From Sorex araneus (lineage: Eukaryota; Chordata; Mammalia; Eulipotyphla; Soricidae), in the NCBI RefSeq assembly GCF_027595985.1, contig NC_073303.1, positions 182,881,470 to 182,945,469 on the forward strand: a stretch of DNA of 64,000 bases, given 5' to 3'. The notes below the pieces were generated by a model. That model did not search any database. It was not told the DNA's origin and saw nothing but the letters and a program-made list of their open reading frames with translations. Position 1 is the first letter of the stretch; each line of letters begins with the position of its first letter. This document shows positions 43,878 to 55,605 of the stretch, piece after piece. A program made the position numbers and the translations under genes.

Positions 43878-45769
43878 AGGGCCGGCCCCAGCTCTCTCCT
43901 TCCAGGAGTTTCTCAACTCGGGGCAGCTACCCTCCCCCCCCATTGCCTCCAACCCCACCCGCGCCCCCCACCCTACGCCCCCCCCCACCAACGCCCAACG
44001 CCAGCGGTTTCAGAACGACGCACATCTCTCCGCAGGAGCCGTGCCCAGCGCCGTGTGGCAGGGACGGAGGGGATCGGAGCCCCCTACCCCACCCCCCCCA
44101 TCACTGTGGGCCCCCGGGAGTGGGACCTGGACTCGCCGTCTAAAGCCGAGGGTCCTTCCACCGCCCCCACCTCCGCGTCCCGGCTTGAAACTTGCTCGCT
44201 AGGGGACGGAGGCGGCTGGCATCTCCACCCACCCGGGGCAAGTGTGTGGGGCCTGCAAGCGCGTCCCAACTTCTGTAATCGCGGCTTTCTCCCTCTGAGT
44301 TCACGCGGGGAGGGGGTGGGGTGGGAGCCGGGCCGGGCCGCCCTTCCTGCACCCCTCCTACCCCCCCCCCAAAGGCAACGCCGAGCGAGCACTCCTCACT
44401 ACCGCCCCCTCCCCGTGTGCCCGGTTTGTGCCCTCGGCCAGGCGTCCAGTGTCCGGGTGGCTTCGAGGACGAGGCTGCCCTGGGGCGCAAAATCGCCCAC
44501 GACCCAGCTCCCCCCGCCGAGGTCCACACCCCTGCGCGCCCCCTCCCCACCCCTCCCCCCCGGTCCTCCCCAGCTCTCCCAGGACCAACCGGGTTCCCAG
44601 GGAAAACACGCACGGATGCGGGGTGGGGGATGGTGGGGTGGGATAAGAGGGAGCCCGCGGGTGGGAGGGCGCGAGGCGGACGCCCACCCCAGGGAACGCG
44701 CGGTTGGAAACGTGGCAGGCGCTGGAGGCGGCGTCTCCGCGGCCCGGGTCTCCACCAAGGGTCCCCCACGGAAACCCCCCCCCCACCCATCCACTCAAAG
44801 GGTCGCCCGCCCCCGCCGCCTCCTCCAGCCTCCCGCGCCGAGCCGCAGCCGCTGCATCCCGAGTTCGATCCCGCTCTCCGCCCGGGGTGGGGTGGGGGGG
44901 GTCCCCGCGGCGCGCAGCCCGGCCCGCGAGCATTCGACGTGGCCGCCGGGAGGCCGGAGCACCCTCCCCATGGTGCTCCCCGCAGAGCCCCGCCAGACCC
45001 CCCGCCCCGACCCCGCGGCCTGCCCTTCCTCACCACCGTCGCCGCCGCCGCCGTGGCGTGGGGCGGCGAGATCCCGCGCTGCCCACCGTCTCCGGCCCGA
45101 GGGCGCCGCGTCCGCCCGCCCAGCGCTCGGCGGCGGCCCGGAGCGCGGCGGAGCCCAGGACCCGCGGCGCGTGCGACTCTCCCGCGTCGTCGGGCGGGCG
45201 GGCGGGCGGACGGGCGCGCGCGCGCGTGCGCGGGGGAGCGAGCGCGCGGCCCCTCAGCGGCGCGCGGGGGGCTCGCGGCCCGGAAGAGGGGAGGGGCGAT
45301 GACCCGGGAAAGGGTTGGCGCCGCGCGGGACCGGCTCGCGCGCCCCGGGGGAGGAGTCGGGGGCGGGTCTTCCCCGAGACCCCGCCCCCCGCCCCGAGCC
45401 CGGGCGCGCGCGGCGCCGGCCACTCTGCACCCTCGACCCCGGCCCGCGCCGCTCCCCGAGACCCCTCGGGGGCCACGGGGAGATCGAAGGCGCCGCGGGC
45501 TTCCCACGCCCCTCCCTCGCCCCCCCCAAGAAAAAGACGCTCCGCGCGCGCTGCCCCGCTGCCCTCACCAGTTTCGGCGCCCTTCGGGGGGCGCGGGGGG
45601 CCACTTCCCCGCCCGTGCTTGGGGCTGCCCGCCCCTAGGCTCCGTGTCCCTCCGGCCGCCCCGCGGGTCTGACGCCCTCGGACTTGCAGCCCCTGTTTGT
45701 CGGGCCGGGGCTTCCGGGGGGACACGGACAGACGGGCAGGGCCACCGCTCAGCTCCTGCACTCCTGGTT

Positions 45770-45942
45770 GCAGTCGTTACGGGCCCGTCCTGCGTGCGCC
45801 CCGGAGTGTGGGGGGTGTGGGTGTCTGTGTGTCCTGGACTCCTTGCTGTGCCTGCTGTGCCTGTCTGTGTGTCTGTGTTTGTGTGCCTGTGTACGCCCCG
45901 GGGTGTGTGTGTCTGTGTGTCCTGGACTCCTTGCTGTGCCCC

Positions 45943-45978
<36 letters not shown>

Positions 45979-46354
45979 TGTGTCTGTGTCTGTGTCTGTG
46001 TGCACCTTGAAGTGTGTGTGTGTCCTGGACTCCTTGCTGCACTCCTGGGTGTATATGTGTCTCTGTGCGCCCCGGGGTGTGTGTGTCTGTATGTGTCCTG
46101 GACTGCTTACTGTGCCCTCGTGTGTGTGTGTGTCTGAGTGTGTATGTGTGTGCGCCCTGAGGTGTGTCTGTGTTTCCGTGTGTCTGTATGTGTCCTGGAC
46201 TCCTTGCGGTGCCTCGGTGTGTGTGTGCGTCTGTGTGTGTGTGTGTGTGTGTGTACGTGTCCTGAACTCCTTACTCTAGCAATTATGGGCCAGTCCCGCG
46301 TGCGCCCCTTTGGTAGTGTGTGTGGATTTGAGTGTGTGTGTTTTCGAGGGTCCC

Positions 46355-46400
<46 letters not shown>

Positions 46401-46461
46401 TACGTGTCCTGGACTCCTTGCCCAGTAATTATGGGCCAGTCCCGCGTGCACCCCTTTGTTA

Positions 46462-46511
<50 letters not shown>
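45770..46511. repeat. GT-rich minisatellite upstream of BTG3
   Basis: Seven copies of a core GTCCTGGACTCCTTGC-like unit start near 45831, 45919, 46022, 46095, 46192, 46259 and 46406. They are separated by (GT)n and by CGCCCC segments. A longer unit, AATTATGGGCCAGTCCCGCG, occurs twice (about 46278 and 46426) with a diverged copy at 45771. The array forms the edge of the CpG island. Confidence 0.9.
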
Positions 46512-46519
46512 TCCCTAGG

Positions 46520-48340
46520 GTGGTTTGTTTCGGAACACTCCTTAGCTGGGCTTGTTTGCCCCGGCCCGTTGGCTCCCTCGGAACCGGAACCGGGCTGGCC
46601 TGTTGACCGGTGCAGCCCGGTGTCCTGCTCAAAGGAGGGTGGGGAGATGGAGGGAGGGATGCAGGACCCCCCTCCCCACCCCCAGACCCCGAGTCCCGAG
46701 TTAGCTTTCTATTTCCCAGACGTGTCTCAAAGGCTTCAGGACCCGAAGCGTAATCACTGAGCAAAGACAAACGTGGAAAGAAGGTCCATTAACTTCCTGA
46801 AGGAAAAGAGGAATCATCTCTGCAGCCTTTTTATGTTGGCCTGGCCCCGCGGTATTAGCTTTGTGAAAGCACTTTAGTACATCAAAGAGGCCAGGAAAAT
46901 ACAAGCTCTATCTGCTTCGGGGGCTTATTTTTCAAGAGAGCCGGTTTTCTCTGTGCCTGATGGAAACTTAAAAATTACTCAAGAACGGATTGTTCGGTTA
47001 TAGATTAACCAGAGTCCTCGCGGCCCACTAGACTTGGGAGCATGTTTTCAGCCCGGTTTTATAATATATATATATATATGTTTATTCGTATATATTGCAG
47101 ATGTTGTTGACGATAGCCTAGTAACACTATGAAAGATCGTTTGTAAGGATCCATTAAGTATGCAGCCTCCAAATCAGAACAGTTAAAACTTCATTCGTCA
47201 AAAAAAGAAATTGTAATATTCTACCAAGGGTTACTTAGTGGTTTATAGAGAATTCGGATACTTTTACCCTGAACGATCCTAAAGAGAGGTGATTTCTATG
47301 GAAGACTTCATTCGCTGCAATTTCATAAAATAGTTGGTGTTGCTGCATGACTCAAAATTGATCTAGAAATTTCTGAAGCTCGGGATTGGTTTTGTGTGTA
47401 ATACTCATCAATCTCTGACCCACATGGGTCCATATTCAAAACACACAGGAAATAACTGAAGCCCAATTTCCAGAAAATTCTCAAAGAATTCCCTACCACT
47501 GTGAAATAAATGACTTTTTTTAAAAAAACTTTAAATACTTCTCTCCACTCCCACCCATTGAACTCATTTAAAATAGCTGATTGTGTCTCTCTGTCTTCCC
47601 AAACTTGCTCTTCTTTTTATCCAATTTGGGAGATTTTGCCCCCCACCCCACCCTAGCTCTCTTTCCCCCTGAGTCAAAATCATAAAAACCCAGAAGATGT
47701 GGTCTAGCAATGTAGACAACTACTTCAAGGAGGCTGATAAAGATCTGACTGAAATAAACAATTTCACTTTAATACGTACTTCTCCTTCCAGATTGATCTT
47801 TTACACTGCTAACTCTAAATGTCCACTGAGATGGTGTGATAATAGGTGTAGTTTGCTTTTAGCTCAAGTGGTTTCTTTTGAAATTGAGTCACCCTAATTG
47901 GGCTAGGACTTTATAATCGCACACATCTTGTGATTGTATCCGCAAATCATAGACTAGGCTCAATCACTGAAAGCTATAAATAGCTTTTTTATTAAATAAC
48001 TGTGCAACTTTTTAAATTTTGCTGTTTCTTTAAGCTTAGAGAAGTTCAGCATTGAAAACTGAATAGTCTCGGTCTGTGTGTCCAGTGAATCTGAATTATA
48101 CCACTATTGCTTACATAATAAGCAGAGTTCTGATCTGTAACCTCAGAGGAAAGTGTCCTTTCTGTAGGGGTCATTGGAAGTCTAGAAAAAAGGAGCTAAA
48201 ACTTGCGATTAAAAAAACAGTGCAACATATTTTGAAAAATTTCCAGGAGTTAAACCAGTAGACTAAATCAAATCTAGATACTCACTTCAGCCTCTTAAAT
48301 ACCCTGAACTGGCAGTGCTTTAAAAAAAATTTGTTTTTTT
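46520..48340. other. Repeat-free stretch upstream of BTG3
   Basis: 1.8 kb without SINE or L1, next to the minisatellite. A short (TA)n lies at about 47063-47079. No gene seen. Confidence 0.5.
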
Positions 48341-48345
48341 TTTTT

Positions 48346-48519
48346 GGGGGGGGGGCAGAGCGATAGCATAGCGGGTAGGGCGCTTGCCTTGCACGCGGCC
48401 GACCTGGGTTTGATCCTCGGCATCCCATATGGGTCCCCAAGCACCGCCAGGAGTAATTCCTGAGTGCAAAGCCAGGAATAACCCCTGAGCATCGCTGGGT
48501 GTGACCCAAAAAGCAAAAA
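48346..48519 (+). mobile_element. SOR SINE with G-run head
   Basis: G10 run, gagcgatagcatagcgggtag head and A7 tail. Confidence 0.9.
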
Positions 48520-48987
48520 AATATATATAAATAATTTTTTTTGTAATCTTCATTATTGTCTCCATTACATCAGGCAATAAAACTGATTTCCAAAAATCTC
48601 AACACAAACTCTCTCCATGAAGGAAATAATGGAAACTGGACACACAAACTTCCCATTACAAGTTGTATTAATCAGTGATAGCCTCCTTTCTGCTACAAGT
48701 CATGCCCCCAAAACATGCTCCATCATCTTCAGAAGAAAATGTTTTGCTCCAACTTCTCCATTTATTCAATGGTAATTCATTAGGATTTGATAATTACTGT
48801 GGACTTGCTTAGGAAAAAGTTTAGGCTACAATGCCTAGATGTGATGTATATTCTAGGGTTTAAGTAGAGCTTTATATTGGAAACCTCTGGGTGAAATTTG
48901 GAGAGATGCCCTTGTTTTGGGGGTACGTCTGACAGCTCAGATTCCATACCAGCAAAGAAATTGATTTCTATTAATAGGTATTATATA

Positions 48988-49230
48988 GGGCTGGAGTGAT
49001 AGCACAGCAGTTGGGCTTTCGCCTTTCACGCAGCCAACCCGTGTTCAATTCCTCTGCCCCTCTAGGAGAGCCTGGCAAGCTACCGAGAGTATCGAGCCTG
49101 CACGGCAGAGCCAAGCTACCTGTGACGTATTGGATATGCCAAAAACAGTAACAATAAGTCTCTCAATGAGAGACGTTACCGGTGCCCGCTCGAACAAATC
49201 GATGAGCAATGGGATGACAGTGACAGTGAC
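48988..49230 (+). mobile_element. RTE-tailed SINE, full length
   Basis: A tRNA-like head (gggctggagtgatagcacag, B box gtgttcaattcc) is joined to a body with gagagcctggcaagctaccg and atatgccaaaaacagtaac. The tail is gatgacagtgacagtgac. Target duplications aggtat(t/c)atat lie at 48976-48986 and 49231-49241. Bases 49170-49218 match 42 of 49 positions of the RTE LINE end (51688-51736). Confidence 0.85.
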
Positions 49231-49509
49231 AGGTATCATATGAAATCCTGACGTTATTCAACACAACAAAATGAAGAATACCAGTGTATGCATTTATCAA
49301 AAGATTAAAAAATATTACAAAAGATCTACTTTGAAGCTCAACTCTAATATGTATTTCTCCTTCCAGAAAAATCTATTTCACCGTTAACTCTAAATGTCCA
49401 CTAAGATGGTGTGGTAAGAGGTGTAGTTTACTTTTAAAGTCAAGGTTACCCAGAGGAACTGAGCCAAGAGAATGATTATATGGACAGAAGTTTGTTTTAA
49501 GGATTTGAC

Positions 49510-49668
49510 TTGGGGCTGGAGGGATAGTACAGTGGGGAGGGCGCTTGCCTTGCACACGGACAACCTGGGTTTGATCTCTGGTACTGCACATGGTCCCCAA
49601 GAGAGATTCTTGAACACAGAGCAGGGGTAAGCTCTGAGCACAGCCAAGTGTGGCCTAAGAACCAAAAA
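49510..49668 (+). mobile_element. SOR SINE, diverged
   Basis: ggggctggagggatagtacag head, B box gggtttgatctc. Confidence 0.85.
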
Positions 49669-49799
49669 AGAGGCACAGGCGAGGTAAATGTCCTGGGGGA
49701 AGGACCTCGAACAAAACGTCAGTGTACACAGGTAGCATATCTATGTATCTCAACCACAGACCCCAAAAATGGAAGCATGAGATCCAAACTACATTAACC

Positions 49800-49925
49800 A
49801 AATTTTTAAAACGTGCCTGTAAAAGGGGCAGGCTGGGGGATGGGAAGGAAATGGGGGACCACTGATGGAAGGAAATTGTCACTGGTGATGGGACTTGTGT
49901 TAGAACATTGTGGGAATGACACTCA
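49800..49925 (+). mobile_element. L1-like 3' end, eroded
   Basis: ggggaccactgatggaagg ... cactggtgatgggacttgtg ... agaacattgtggg. Confidence 0.45.
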
Positions 49926-49929
49926 ACTA

Positions 49930-51340
49930 GAAATTGGTGTAGAGGACCTGCCACCGGTACTGAGTCCAAACATTCCATCCCGGATACTTCCCACATTCTA
50001 AGTGTGGTGGTTGGTGGTACTTCCTTTTGGAATCCTACACCATATCCATGTGTGTGTTCTTCAGCCACTGAGATCAGTGCTGATGGGCACCGCAGCTAAA
50101 GTATGCAGTTCTTAGCAAGCATCGCGTGCAAATAAAGCACATTCATTACCTGCATTTCTATGCTCTGGTCTTGAAAAAGTAGTATTCCTTCTAGTTCAGG
50201 AAATCTTGGTTTTTGCTCTTCTGGCAGTCAACTAATTGCGGCTCACCTACATTAAGTGATTTCCTTAATTTAAAGTCACTGATTGTAAATATTAATCACA
50301 TCTACAAAATAGCTTCAAAACACAGCCATATCTATATTGGTGATTGGCTAATTGGGCACCATGACCTAGATATGTAGATCCATTAAATAACCACCACAAC
50401 AGCCTTCATCCAAAATTATTTCCTAAAAGGCACCTATAATAAATAGGTTTATAAATGTAGGAAAGACTCATGAGGGGGAGTGATAGATCTTTTTCAACAT
50501 TTTATTCTAGACTCAAGTGTTCACAAAGCATAACTATATTAAGAAAAAAGTCCCCGTTAAAATTTCTTTTCTTTGCTCTTTTCAGTTAGCTGACGGGGCC
50601 TGGGGGGACGGGGTAGGAAGGATTAGATGTCGGTTTTCAGGTGATTGCTTCTGAATAATCCTGCCAAGTATTTGTGACAGGGCAATAGAGGAACAGTACG
50701 TTCCTTGGAGAGGATCAAAAGATGAACAAAGAACTTGCTTACAGTCTAAGGGAAGACAGATTTGTAAACAATCTGCCTTACATGGCACAAGTTGCATTCT
50801 AGGCTAATTGCCACAAAAAGGTAGTAGTCAACAGTATGTAGGTTTACGAAAGCATTTGAATGTGAATTGGCTCCCAGATGAGAAGTTTCACAGATTGCAT
50901 TGAGGGTAGCATCACAGACCTTTTTCTTTCACAGTACCGGGAGGTGGAGGGGAGTCATCATGAACATAAGGAGATTTCTTCCAAGGCATAGTCATAGCTT
51001 TGATGCATAACATCAGTTGCACCACAGAGACGGCTAGAATCAATCCAGTTCACACAGCAAGTCCTGACATTTGATGACTTAATTAGGGTGATTATGGCTT
51101 AGCTTTAAAAATCTTCTTTGTCAGCAGATGAGCCAATGAGATGTTACCATAAAGCACATTTCCCACCCCACACTTGGCCCAGGAGAAGCTTGAAGCAGGG
51201 AACTAAAGTTAGTGCATTAATAGTCTCTGTTATGTGGTTGACAAAAGTATTTTAGACTTGTGTTCACAAGAGTGTTTCCTTCAGGACATCATTTCAATAG
51301 GTCATCTTTTTCTTTACCTTCTAGAACTGACTCTATCATA
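49930..51340. other. Intergenic stretch, nothing recognised
   Basis: No open frame with gene-like features, no clear repeat. Confidence 0.45.
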
Positions 51341-51344
51341 CAAA

Positions 51345-51392
51345 CATTCTCTCTCTACATTTATATACATTCTCTCTCTACATTTATATGCC
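51345..51392. repeat. Two-unit tandem duplication
   Basis: ACATTCTCTCTCTACATTTATAT-type unit occurs twice in tandem. Confidence 0.75.
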
Positions 51393-51486
51393 AAAACAGT
51401 AACAAAAAGTCTCACAAGGGAGATGTTATTGGTGCCCACTCAAACAAATTGATGAACAATGGGATGACACTGCTACAGTGCTATGC
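51387..51486 (+). mobile_element. 5'-truncated RTE-tailed SINE
   Basis: Only the 3' body remains: atatgccaaaacagtaac, the gagatgttattggtgccc block, gatgaacaatgggatgac, and the tail tgctacagtgctat. Confidence 0.75.
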
Positions 51487-51510
51487 TTATATATATATAT
51501 ATATATATAT
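51487..51510. repeat. (TA)n microsatellite
   Basis: A TA tract between the tail of an RTE-type SINE and the RTE LINE fragment. Confidence 0.9.
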
Positions 51511-51742
51511 GACTGCTGGACTATAGCTATTACAGATTGGATTCCATGGGACATCAAAAGAACGCCTGGCTGCCCACCTACGAGATGGTCTGACTTCTTT
51601 GTCAAGACCCTGGACGAATGATGCTCTTCATGTTCCTGGAATGAACAGACGTCACTGGGCTTCACTAGCACGCGACAGGGATGAATGGAGACATTACTGG
51701 CGCCCACTCCAGCAAATCGATGAGCAACGGGATGACAAGTGA
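51511..51742 (+). mobile_element. 3' fragment of an RTE-type LINE (reverse-transcriptase C terminus)
   Basis: Frame from 51514: WTIAITDWIP, DIKRTPG, PPTRWSDFFVKTLDE up to 51618. A +1 shift then continues from 51620 with DALHVPG, HWASLARDRDEWRHYW, RPLQQIDEQRDDK and stop TGA at 51740-51742. The order TDWIPRD..KR..GRPPTRWSDFF...W..LARDR..W...W.P is the C-terminal signature of endonuclease/reverse-transcriptase proteins of RTE-like LINEs as I know them from nematodes and other animals. It differs from L1 and from what I recall of the BovB C terminus. The 5' side is truncated at a (TA)n tract, and the 3' side ends in gtgatacaagtgaagtgata instead of oligo(A). The frameshift (about 5 bases missing) shows that this copy is dead. 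Confidence 0.75.
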
Positions 51743-52429
51743 TACAAGTGAAGTGATATACATTTGCATATAATAGCATTAAATGATATGAATATATAAA
51801 ATTGCTATATATAATGTAAGATGACAGACAATATAAATATATTTAAATAAAAGTTTTATCTTTGAGAGATGAACTGAGAGAAATATAATATTCATGACTC
51901 AGAGGAAAGACTTCTGATGGGGAGAGATATATCTTTTTCCACATTTTATTCTAGAATCAAATGTTCACAAATACTTTTTTTCCAGAAGGAAACTGACTGA
52001 GTAATAAACTAGTTATAATGCACATCATTAACAACTGAAATACGGCAGGAACAGTATATATGGAAAGAAGCAGATTAGGACAAAGTTGCTGTTTGGTAAT
52101 TTTCTGTTTTGTTTTGTCTTTGTTATTTGTAGACCTACAAATACTGAATTCTCATAGTGCGGAGGAACCTAAGTGAGTTGACAGAAAAATACCCCTCACC
52201 AGGTGTACAGCATAAGTATTATATAAAAAATACATAAATAAAGAATATTAAAATGTTTCAGAGCAGCAGGTATTGAAGGAATATCATTACTTATTTTTTA
52301 TAGGGATACTTAGCTTATGTTACTTTCGTATTTCCCCCCAACAATGTCATGAATATTTAATCAGGACAACTAAAAATTAAGTGATTGCTCTTTATTTTCC
52401 ATTTCTTTTGATAATATGGCTATCTGATT

Positions 52430-52589
52430 TTTTTTTTTTTTTGCTTTTTTGGGTCACACCCGATGATGCACAAGGGTCACTCCTGGCTCTGCACTCAGGA
52501 ATTACCCCTGGCGGTGCTCAGAGAATCGAACCTGGGTGGGCCGTGTGCAAGGCAAACGCCCTACCCGCTGTGCTATCACTCCAGCCCCC
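52430..52589 (-). mobile_element. SOR SINE with 20-base deletion
   Basis: Minus copy lacking the gggaccatatgggatgctgg block. Confidence 0.9.
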
Positions 52590-52639
52590 AGATTTTGTTT
52601 TTAAGGGAGATAATTCATTCAATAAATAGCTAAATTTGG

Positions 52640-52797
52640 GGGAAAGTGGGTCACATCTGGATTAGCAGTAGCTCTGGGCTCAGGGGGCCACTCACATCTG
52701 GAAGTGCTCAAGCGACCATATTTAGCGCTAGAGATCAAACAAGGGTTGTCCACATAAAAGGCAAGCACCTTATCCCCGAATACTATCTCTCCAGCTC
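52640..52797 (-). mobile_element. Old SOR-like SINE
   Basis: gggtcacatctggattagc ... cacataaaaggcaagcacc ... ctctccagctcc. Confidence 0.65.
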
Positions 52798-54294
52798 CAT
52801 AACTAAATATTTCAAAACTATTTTGGTTTGTGGGATTATTTCCACTTACATGTCCACATTCAAATGATCTGCGACTTTCAAAAAGGAGTAAGCTAGAAAG
52901 CATCACTCTTCTCTCTACCCTCTTTCCCCGTGTTTAAACTCCTCATCTCATGGTTTTGAACACCGTTGATGTGAGAGGATTCCATAATTAATAGTTTCAT
53001 CTCCAGACAATCCTCTGAACTCCAGACTAAAGTATCCACCAGCTTAATAAACATTTTCATCTGGGTGTCTGATAGGGATTTCATATATGACATGTCCCAA
53101 GATGAACCCTTGTTCGCCCTGTCTTTCAACCCACACCCACTTGTTCTGCTGGCAGTGTCTTTCAGTAAAACACTTCTACATTCTGATGGTCTTGGAGTGA
53201 ACGGTTACTGCTTCCCCACCCCCATCCACCCCCGCCCCCCATGCTCAGTATCCCACAGACCATCTGTGAGCAAGTTTTTTGGACTCTCCTTTGACTTTTG
53301 ACTCTTTGGACCCCCTCAATTGGCAACTTTATATCCTTTAGTGTAATAATTGGGATCTGACCATTTTTTATCTTCCTTAGAATGACTCTAGTTACCGCTT
53401 TGTGTAAATGACTGATTCATCTAACTGGATTCTACACAAGATAGTTCAAAGCAATCTTTTTATTAAGTTTGGTTATATTTGTCTGCCCCAAATCCCCACT
53501 GGCTCCCTATTTCACCCATAATTAAAGACCAAGATCTCACAATGTTTCAGCAGTCCCCACCATAGCGATGTTCTCATTTGTCTTCTTCCTGTAATCCATC
53601 TTTCTTACTTATTCTTTCATCTCCTGTTTCATCCAGTTTATTTTATTTTGTATACATATGTGTATGTGTCTACCCATGTGTTTATGTTTTTATTTGGCTC
53701 CAGTGGTTCAAGGACCGCATGTGGTGGTGGGTGGGGACTCTTGGAGATACACCCAGAAGTACTCGGGAGAGAGGTAAACCTTGGGACCTTGACAATGCAG
53801 GTCATGAGCACCACACTTTTGAACACTTCCAGTTACACCCCCAGCTTTATTTTAATCCAGCATCACGGGTAAATTAGTTTTGTATTGCTCCCACTAATTT
53901 AGCAGCTTAAGACAGTACAGACTGATCATTTTGCAGTTTTACAGGATAGAAGTTAAAATTTGGAAGGTTTTATTTTCTGTCTCTGTTTTTAACTTCCCCT
54001 GCGAAGGAAGTATCAGAACATCCTGACATTTAGCCTTTTCTTTTCCATTGTTAAAGCTTCCTGCTGATGTCTTTTTGATTTGATTTTGATCCACCAAGCA
54101 GCATGTTGTTTAGTATATTTTTGATTTCTTGTGCATTTCCCCCCTTTCTTTCTTCCTGGAAATTATTTTTGATAGTATAGGCAGAAAATTTTAGTTATCC
54201 ATCTTTCCTGAGTCATTTAAAAAATTTTAGACCTTCGTCAGTGTACGCATGTCCTTCTAAATTACAACAGAAAAGATTTTGTTGTTACTGTCGT

Positions 54295-54435
54295 TGATTT
54301 GGGGCCATTTCTGGTTGTTCAAGGGGCAACTCCCAAAGTCTTGGTGCTTTAATGACCATGTGGTACCAGGGGGACATCCAAGTCTTCCACATGCATAGAT
54401 AAGCTCCGGTTCTTTGAGCTATCTCCAGGCCCCTA
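54295..54435 (-). mobile_element. Old SOR-like SINE
   Basis: gggccatttctggttgttcaagg ... ctatctccaggcccc. Confidence 0.6.
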
Positions 54436-54489
54436 AAACACATTTAAAAAACATCTTTAAGTAAAGTGAAAGTAAAGTGAAATTTATCA

Positions 54490-54670
54490 GTTACATAGGC
54501 AGGGTGCCGGGGCTGGGGAGGGGGTGGGGGTATACTGTGATCCTTGGTGGTGGAATATGTGCACTGGTGAAGGGACAGGTGTTCGAGCATTGTATTAACT
54601 GGGACTTAAACCTGAAAGCTTTGTAACTTTCCACATGGTGAATCAATAAAAGAATACATTAAAAAAAAAG
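54490..54670 (+). mobile_element. L1-like 3' end
   Basis: ggtatactgtgatccttggtgg ... gcactggtgaagggacagg ... tttccacatggtgaatcaat and A9. Close relative of the 37186 insertion. Confidence 0.65.
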
Positions 54671-54844
54671 TCTCTAAGTCCATGATAAATGCAAACAAGA
54701 TAAGAGTGCTCTACAAAGTAAAGCATTCACCCTCTCTTTTGGGGGGCTTTCTGGTAAAGAGCAGAAAACCTGCTAAACGAATTCTAAAAAAGCTGTAATG
54801 CTGAAAAAAAAAAGTAAGGCATTTTCCCATTTCCCCCCTCCCAA

Positions 54845-54847
<3 letters not shown>

Positions 54848-54913
<66 letters not shown>
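54848..54913. repeat. (GA)n microsatellite
   Basis: About 33 perfect GA units, followed by a GGAT/GGGA and GGGACA-rich flank. Confidence 0.97.
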
Positions 54914-54917
<4 letters not shown>

Positions 54918-54971
54918 TGGAGGGAGGGAGGGAGGAAGAGGGACAGGGACAGGGACAGGGAGAGAGAGTTT

Positions 54972-55122
54972 AGTTGTCGGCCACACCTAGTAGTGCTCAG
55001 GGCTTCCTCCTGGCTCTGTTCTCAGGGATCGCTCCTGATGAAGCTGGGGCAGGGGGTCTAATGGGGCATCAGGAATCAAACATTAGTTGACCATGTGCAA
55101 TGCAAGTGTCTCACCTGGACAA
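54972..55122 (-). mobile_element. Old SOR-like SINE
   Basis: ggccacacctagtagtgctcagg ... ccatgtgcaatgcaagtg. Confidence 0.7.
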
Positions 55123-55251
55123 TCATCATTTAAAAGAAATTTCTCAGGTCATATCCTCTAAAGTTTGGGAATTTCATTAATTAAGGATATGCAAAGGCAT
55201 TATTCTTTGCTACTAAGGAGCTAATACTGCATTTAAGAAGATAAAGTATAG

Positions 55252-55425
55252 GGGCTGGAGTGATAGCACAGCGGATGGGACATTTGCCTTGCATGCGGCC
55301 GACCCAGGTTCGATTCCCAGCATCCCATATGGTCCCCTGAGCACCGCCAGGAATAATTCCTGAATGCAGAGCCAGGAGTAATCCCTGTGCATCGTCGGGT
55401 GTGACCCCCCCCCAAAAAAAAAAAG
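55252..55425 (+). mobile_element. SOR SINE
   Basis: Near-consensus; AGATAAAGTATAGG flanks both ends. Confidence 0.93.
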
Positions 55426-55434
55426 ATAAAGTAT

Positions 55435-55605
55435 AGGGCTAGGAGCTATAGTTCAGTGCGAGGGACCTGCCTTGCATGTGGCCAACCTGGGTTCCATCCC
55501 TGACACCCCAGATGGTTCTGGTCCTCTGAGCCTGCCAGGAGTGATAACTGAACTCAGAGCCATGAGTAAGTCCTGAACACCACTGAGCGGGTCCAGCCCG
55601 TCTCC
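55435..55605 (+). mobile_element. Old SOR SINE
   Basis: ggctaggagctatagttcag head, B box gggttccatccc; directly downstream of the younger copy. Confidence 0.8.

Larger units (their letters stand above)
43050..45830 (-). promoter_or_regulatory. BTG3: CpG island with BTG3 promoter and untranslated exon 1
   Basis: About 2.8 kb of very GC- and CpG-rich DNA, densest at 43,440-45,720, placed 3-5 kb upstream of the first coding exon. BTG3 needs an untranslated first exon upstream of 40170, and this is the only promoter-like region. Elements visible: GGGGCGGGG Sp1-type boxes (near 43465), a consensus CRE (43687-43694) and an AP-1 type TGAGTCA (43389-43395). I could not fix the transcription start or the exon 1 donor. 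No TATA box is evident. Long open frames on both strands are a by-product of low stop-codon frequency. Confidence 0.8.

Noticed and set aside
43404-46279. Very long open frames (over 600 codons) on both strands of the CpG island
   Set aside because: They are low-complexity, overlap each other in several frames and end in CA/GT repeats. Low stop-codon frequency in GC-rich DNA explains them.
53040-53560. Possible ancient L2-type repeat
   Set aside because: A few familiar phrases (ccccactggctccctatttc, tgacatgtcccaagatgaac) but not enough to fix family or boundaries.
54711-55061. Ser-Leu and Arg-Glu repeat frames
   Set aside because: Produced by the (GA)n microsatellite.
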